From the NCBI GenBank assembly GCA_948473115.1, contig CAOKWI010000039.1, positions 1 to 40,729 of the forward strand: DNA of 40,729 bases, written 5' to 3'. Positions 36,704-40,729 of this stretch are shown in pieces. Each line of letters opens with the position of its first letter. Positions within the stretch are counted from its first letter, which is position 1. The stretch comes from an uncultured Lachnospiraceae bacterium (lineage in GTDB: Bacteria; Bacillota; Clostridia; Lachnospirales; Lachnospiraceae). Under the pieces are notes generated by a model. The model was not told the origin of the DNA, did no database searches, and worked only from the letters and a program-made list of their open reading frames with translations. Position numbers and translations under genes: made by a program.

Positions 36704-38404
36704 TCAGGGCAGTACCATTTCCATTCCTGTGATCAATGTGACCGCTGCCGCAGCATATACGACAGGAATGGCTGTCATCAGCTTCCTACAGCCATTCCCC
36801 AGCGCCGGGCTTTTTAACGCCGCCCTTCTCTGCAATTCCGCCGCAGCCGCCGCAATCACAAGACAACCGATATATACCGCACACATGATATAGCGGATGT
36901 TCATGGAGCATACATGGGCGTACTGAAAACAGAATTTGACATAAAAGCATAAACTCAGCGCGGCGGCACCCAGCATCACGATCTTACAAGGCCTCCTGGC
37001 ATCCCTGCAAAGGCACCACACTACGGCGGACAGCGGCATGAGCAGGAACAATACCACGTTGATCCAGAAAAGACAGGTGCCCGCCGTCCTGGTCAGACTA
37101 CTGTCCAAATAATAATGGCTGTCGCCAAAAGTTGCGAATTTGACCAGGGAAACCGGAATATTATAATCCGCGAACCCGCCGATATGGTCATCCCGTATCG
37201 CCAGATACTCAAAAGCACGCTCAAACCCGAAGAACCGCGACCATTTGTCATACATCCCAATATACTGCGGCTCCTCCCCGCCAAAGGAAACCACGTACCC
37301 TATGGGCATCCGGTACCTGAGGGCACAGTATACGGAATACCACAACCCCAGCGGAAACGAGATCGCCCCAAAGCACAGGAACTGTTTCAGATATGTCTTC
37401 CACTCTTTCCTGTCCAGCCATACACGGTACACCATCAGTCCTGCCATCGCCGGAGCAATTACCACAGCAGACAGCTTGGTCATCATGGCGGCGCCAATGC
37501 ATACTGCCATAGCGGCGATTCCTTTCCTGTCCGGCTTTTCAAACCACCTGAGCGTATAGTAAATGCCCATAACCATAAGCAGTGTCACGAGCGTGTCATT
37601 GTTCAGGGCACCGCTGGACATAACGCTGTAGGGCAAAAACCCGGCAAGGCATACTGCCGCCAGGCGTCCCTCATGGGGAAGCTTCATCTGTTTTCCTGTC
37701 TTGTCAATAAATACCAGCGTCATCATGGAATACATCATGGGCAGCAGCTGTAAAATCTCATCCATATCCCAGGCGCTCTCGGGAAGCATCCCAAGGAGTC
37801 CGTACAGCTTAAGAGCCAAAGCGCTGACGGCGTAATATAAGGGCGGCTGGCAAAACTCAAATGCTGTCATGGGATTCACATCCGGCAGCCTCCCATTGGT
37901 ATAAAGATGACAGATATAGCCCAGGTGCCCCTGGCAATCCAGGTGGAAAGACGTAATATCGTTCTGAAACAGCAGTGCATCCGTCATCATCACATAAAAT
38001 ATCCTCACCAAAAACCCTGCAAAGATTACCGTCAGGATTACATTCTCCGTGATCCCCTTCTCCGTCCGCAAAAGCAGCAGGAACGCCCCCAGCGAAACCA
38101 CCATCAGCGCTATTCCCAGACCTGTCCGCATACAGTCATCCACAGCTTCCATCTGACGGAGCATGCTTACTCCCTGCATCAGCCCCATTGTAAAAAATCC
38201 CATCCCGCTGTACCGCATCACATTTCTGCGGCGCTCCCGTTCCGCCCCGCGGATATGCAGGAATATATTGTAGCAAACCACCAGCGCCGTGATCATAAGG
38301 AATTGCCGGATCCCCCATTTATAAGGGGCATCCTGGCTGAAAATTCCTCCCACTAATGACAGGACCGCTGCCGCCGCTAACATTCTGTTCTGTTTTTCCA
38401 TCAT
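36704..38404 (-). CDS. Predicted GT-C-type membrane glycosyltransferase (GT39-like)
   Basis: A 566-residue protein with about twelve helices. NDITSFHLDCQGHLGYICHLYTNGRLPDVNPMTAFEFCQPPLYYAVSALALKLYGLLG gives the acidic first loop and the PPLYY segment typical of GT39/PMT-like enzymes that use lipid-phosphate sugar donors on the outer face of the membrane. ATG pairs at 38404 and 38401 follow AGGGAACAG. It reads into the other GT-C gene (75-bp gap), making a two-gene operon. The glycan or protein target is unknown. Confidence 0.8.
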   Translation of the reverse strand: MMEKQNRMLAAAAVLSLVGGIFSQDAPYKWGIRQFLMITALVVCYNIFLHIRGAERERRRNVMRYSGMGFFTMGLMQGVSMLRQMEAVDDCMRTGLGIALMVVSLGAFLLLLRTEKGITENVILTVIFAGFLVRIFYVMMTDALLFQNDITSFHLDCQGHLGYICHLYTNGRLPDVNPMTAFEFCQPPLYYAVSALALKLYGLLGMLPESAWDMDEILQLLPMMYSMMTLVFIDKTGKQMKLPHEGRLAAVCLAGFLPYSVMSSGALNNDTLVTLLMVMGIYYTLRWFEKPDRKGIAAMAVCIGAAMMTKLSAVVIAPAMAGLMVYRVWLDRKEWKTYLKQFLCFGAISFPLGLWYSVYCALRYRMPIGYVVSFGGEEPQYIGMYDKWSRFFGFERAFEYLAIRDDHIGGFADYNIPVSLVKFATFGDSHYYLDSSLTRTAGTCLFWINVVLFLLMPLSAVVWCLCRDARRPCKIVMLGAAALSLCFYVKFCFQYAHVCSMNIRYIMCAVYIGCLVIAAAAAELQRRAALKSPALGNGCRKLMTAIPVVYAAAAVTLITGMEMVLP

Positions 38405-38600
38405 ATTCTGTTCCCTATGTACTGTATTAACATTAACGCCTCAATGCCATACGCAGGACCGCCGCAATTTACAAATCATCCAGGTTGAGCAATATGGCTT
38501 TCGGCCTTTCGTTGTAGTTTATTGCAAATAACATTGGCATGCAGTTTAAATTGTATCATTTATGTATCACGTATTCAATCATCTATTCAATTATATATCC

Positions 38601-38803
38601 AATAAATTGTAACCGTTCAGCCCTCGCCATTCCCAACGAGGTGGGCAAGCCCCCTCCTGACCGCATCTGCGGTGCTTTCCGCTGCTTCGCAGCTACCTTT
38701 GCTCATAAGACGGCGTTCCCTCAGCCGATATAATCAGCCGAAAATTCGTGCGAGCACGATTTTCGACTGCTCACATCGGCTGGCTGAACTGTTACAATAA
38801 ATT
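38601..38803. mobile_element. IS66-type MITE-like element, copy 2
   Basis: The element is 38609-38795 (187 bp), with ends GTAACCGTTCAGCC and GGCTGAACTGTTAC (one mismatch). It is flanked by perfect 8-bp direct copies of AATAAATT (38601-38608 and 38796-38803). Its left half matches the reverse complement of the element at 13579; the right half differs and has its own inverted stem (AATCAGCCGAAAATTCGTGC / GCACGATTTTCGACTG). No coding capacity. It lies upstream of pflA. Confidence 0.9.
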
Positions 38804-38887
38804 TCAACCTTTTATTTCATAGCTGTTTTTGGTATAATAATCAGTATCATAACAAGAGCCAATTGGATCATCATTTCGGAAGGAGAG

Positions 38888-39655
38888 ATGTTATTTATGC
38901 AAGGCAGAATTCATTCACTGGAAAGCTTCGGTACTGTGGACGGGCCCGGCACACGGTTTGTGGTGTTCGTGCAGGGATGTCCCATGCGCTGTGCCTACTG
39001 CCATAACCCGGATACCTGGGAAATGAACGGCGGGACTCTGATGGAGCCCTCCTACATTATCGAACAGTACGAAAGGAACAGTGCGTTCTATACCAACGGG
39101 GGCGGTCTCACAGTCACCGGCGGGGAGCCGCTGATGCAGATAGACTTTCTGATCGATCTGTTTACGCTGGCAAAGCAGCGGAACATACACACCTGTATCG
39201 ACTCCTCCGGCATTGCCTATAATCCGGACAGCACGGCACAGCGTGAGAAGCTGGACCGGCTGATGGGCATGACCGACCTTGTGATGCTGGACATCAAGCA
39301 TATCGATCCTGAAAAGCATAAGGAACTGACCCAGCAGCCCAATACAAATATCCTGAAATTTGCAGAGTACCTCAACGAGAAGCATGTGGATATGTGGATT
39401 CGCCATGTGGTGGTTCCCGGCATCACGGATGACGAAAAATATCTTTTTGACCTGGGATATTTTATCGGACAATTCAGCAATCTGAAAGCCCTCGATGTGC
39501 TGCCCTACCATACCATGGGAGAAGCCAAGTACGAAAAGCTGGGGATGAAATACAAGCTGGCAGGCGTCCCCGCCATGGACAAGACACTGCTTCTGGACAA
39601 AAAACAGGCTATCCTGAACGGCATCAAAAAAAGGCGGGCGGAACTGGAGAAGTAA
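38888..39655 (+). CDS. pflA: Pyruvate formate-lyase activating enzyme
   Basis: A 255-residue radical SAM enzyme that places the glycyl radical on PFL. FGTVDGPGTRFVVFVQGCPMRCAYCHNPDTWEM has the CxxxCxxC cluster, and LTVTGGEPLMQIDFL the SAM-binding GGE motif. Later stretches TCIDSSG, VMLDIKHIDPEKHKELT and ALDVLPYHTMGEAKYEKLG match PflA. It should act on the free radical-domain protein encoded at 28006, unless another activase exists. It is followed by the AAA ATPase gene after 3 bp. Starts at 38888 or 38897 are both possible; GGAGAG is close to the first. Confidence 0.95.
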   Translation: MLFMQGRIHSLESFGTVDGPGTRFVVFVQGCPMRCAYCHNPDTWEMNGGTLMEPSYIIEQYERNSAFYTNGGGLTVTGGEPLMQIDFLIDLFTLAKQRNIHTCIDSSGIAYNPDSTAQREKLDRLMGMTDLVMLDIKHIDPEKHKELTQQPNTNILKFAEYLNEKHVDMWIRHVVVPGITDDEKYLFDLGYFIGQFSNLKALDVLPYHTMGEAKYEKLGMKYKLAGVPAMDKTLLLDKKQAILNGIKKRRAELEK

Positions 39656-39658
39656 TTC

Positions 39659-40516
39659 ATGGTATATTTATCTCATTTCGAATTTCCGGACAGGGAAAGA
39701 GAATATGATTTTACAATGAGTCTGAAACGCACCTGCTACGATACCATCTATCCCTTCTTAGTCCTGTCAGAGCATCGGTTAAAAATGCTTGACTTCGAGG
39801 ATGTGACCATCCTGTACGGCGGGAACGGTTCCGGCAAGACCACGGCGTTAAATGTAATCGCGGAGAAGCTTGGGCTTTTCCGCGATACACTGTATAACCG
39901 CTCAAATTTCTTTGAGGATTACACAAGGCTTTGCTCCTGCGAGACAATTGGAAAAATTCCGGAAATCAGCAGGATCATCACCAGCGATGATGTGTTTGAC
40001 TTTATGCTAAACCTGCGCAGCATCAACGAGGGGATCGACCGAAAGCGGGAAGAACTGTTTGAAGACTACCAGGAGGCAAAATATTCCCGCTTCCGGATGC
40101 GTTCCATGGAGGATTATGAGACACTAAAAAAAGTTGTGGCGGCACGCCGCAGCACACAGTCGAAGTATGTCCGCGGCCATCTGCAGGACAATGTCCGGGA
40201 GCATTCCAACGGAGAAAGCGCGTTTCTCTATTTTGCCGATAAGATAAAGGAGGGCGGCCTGTATCTGCTGGATGAACCGGAAAACAGCCTGTCGCCGGAA
40301 AAACAGCAGGAATTGCTGCGGTTTCTGGAGGATTCTGTCCGATTTTTCCACTGCCAGTTCATAATGGCCACACACTCCCCGTTCCTGCTCTCCATGAGAG
40401 GGGCAAAGATTTACGACCTGGACGAGGAAACGGTGGATGTGAAGCGTTGGACAGAGCTTGGAAATGTGCGGGCTTATTATGATTTTTTTAAAAGATATGA
40501 GAAAGATTTCTCCTAA
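39659..40516 (+). CDS. AAA/ABC-like ATPase of unknown role
   Basis: A 285-residue soluble ATPase. Walker A is GGNGSGKT (54-61). The region HLQDNVREHSNGESAFLYFADKIKEG carries an SNGES signature-like motif, followed by Walker B in GLYLLDEPENSLSPEKQQEL and the His-containing FIMATHSPFLLSM. This is the AAA_21/RecF-like ATPase family, often linked to OLD/TOPRIM nucleases, but no nuclease gene is next to it in the window. It starts 3 bp after pflA, and the frames are close enough to be cotranslated. A role with PFL cannot be deduced. Confidence 0.75.
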   Translation: MVYLSHFEFPDREREYDFTMSLKRTCYDTIYPFLVLSEHRLKMLDFEDVTILYGGNGSGKTTALNVIAEKLGLFRDTLYNRSNFFEDYTRLCSCETIGKIPEISRIITSDDVFDFMLNLRSINEGIDRKREELFEDYQEAKYSRFRMRSMEDYETLKKVVAARRSTQSKYVRGHLQDNVREHSNGESAFLYFADKIKEGGLYLLDEPENSLSPEKQQELLRFLEDSVRFFHCQFIMATHSPFLLSMRGAKIYDLDEETVDVKRWTELGNVRAYYDFFKRYEKDFS

Positions 40517-40578
40517 CGGTTTAGCCCCGATCGTACCGGGCGGCTTGCTGGTGGGGAGGAAGGGACGGCGCAGGGGAG

Positions 40579-40729
40579 ACAGGGGTACTTTCTGCGACGG
40601 CTCGATGGGCGTTCCGATGAGCCTTATGCACGGCAATGCCCAAAGAGGGGTGTTTACACACCCTCTTGGGACGGGCATCGCCGAAGTCTCCTCTCCACAT
40701 CTCACTCACGCCGCAGAAAGTACCCCTGT
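40579..40729. repeat. Large inverted repeat at the right window edge
   Basis: The 18-bp arm ACAGGGGTACTTTCTGCG (40579-40596) is exactly complementary to 40712-40729, the last bases of the window. The repeat may continue outside. Inside is another long hairpin, CCAAAGAGGGGTGT against ACACCCTCTTGG. The open frames here lack family features. It looks like an extragenic palindromic element. Confidence 0.75.

Overview
The window reads as chromosomal DNA of an anaerobic, spore-forming gut-type Clostridia, most likely Lachnospiraceae. The reasons are moderate GC, AAGGAGG-type ribosome sites, a Na+-type F-ATP synthase operon, CwlD/SleB cell-wall enzymes, MecA, a class B sortase with its own substrate, and a pyruvate formate-lyase fermentation locus. 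No rRNA, tRNA or CRISPR array was seen.

Layout. 1-1071: accessory and regulatory DNA with small hairpins, a putative holin-like type I toxin gene with a convergent antisense RNA, and a structured leader before a QueT-family transporter. 1547-5700 (minus): a large anchored extracytoplasmic protein with a degenerate C39-like end, a class I methyltransferase and a small unknown protein. 5752-13487 (minus): the complete atpZIBEFHAGDC operon from one promoter; it carries a 107-bp tandem duplication before atpE and a row of hairpins between atpG and atpD. 13859-19392: housekeeping and envelope genes (GNAT acetyltransferase, DUF402 protein, SleB-domain hydrolase, dCMP deaminase, RpiB, threonylcarbamoyl-AMP synthase, CwlD). 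19555-23243: sortase B, a VPKTG-anchored surface protein whose 3' end has been rewritten by a small palindromic element, and a GH18 lysin. 24018-25067: mecA and a DUF1858 protein.

25390-28320 is the most interesting region. The pyruvate formate-lyase is split. A 679-residue catalytic protein carries the Cys-Cys pair but no glycyl-radical domain. An 80-residue protein encoded downstream is that missing domain (RVSGYAV). Together they make 759 residues, the length of a normal PFL. Between them lies a 68-residue gene whose first half resembles the radical domain but whose radical-Gly half is replaced by a Cys-containing tail. The three genes are separated by tandem repeats and hairpins. The activating enzyme gene (pflA) is 11 kb away at 38888, next to an AAA ATPase gene.

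28353-34990 (minus) is accessory: a flavin-binding PPOX protein beside an HTH-PPOX fusion, a recombinase relic, an AlbA_2/ATPase-type regulator with an in-frame 12-bp repeat array, and a BceAB/MacB-like ABC exporter with an HTH regulator fused to a MotA-like membrane domain. 35157-38404 holds two GT-C-type membrane proteins. Two related ~190-bp elements (13579-13775 and 38609-38795) have GTAAC...GTTAC ends and 8-bp target duplications, and look like IS66-type MITEs. Two further large palindromes lie at 25288-25350 and 40579-40729.
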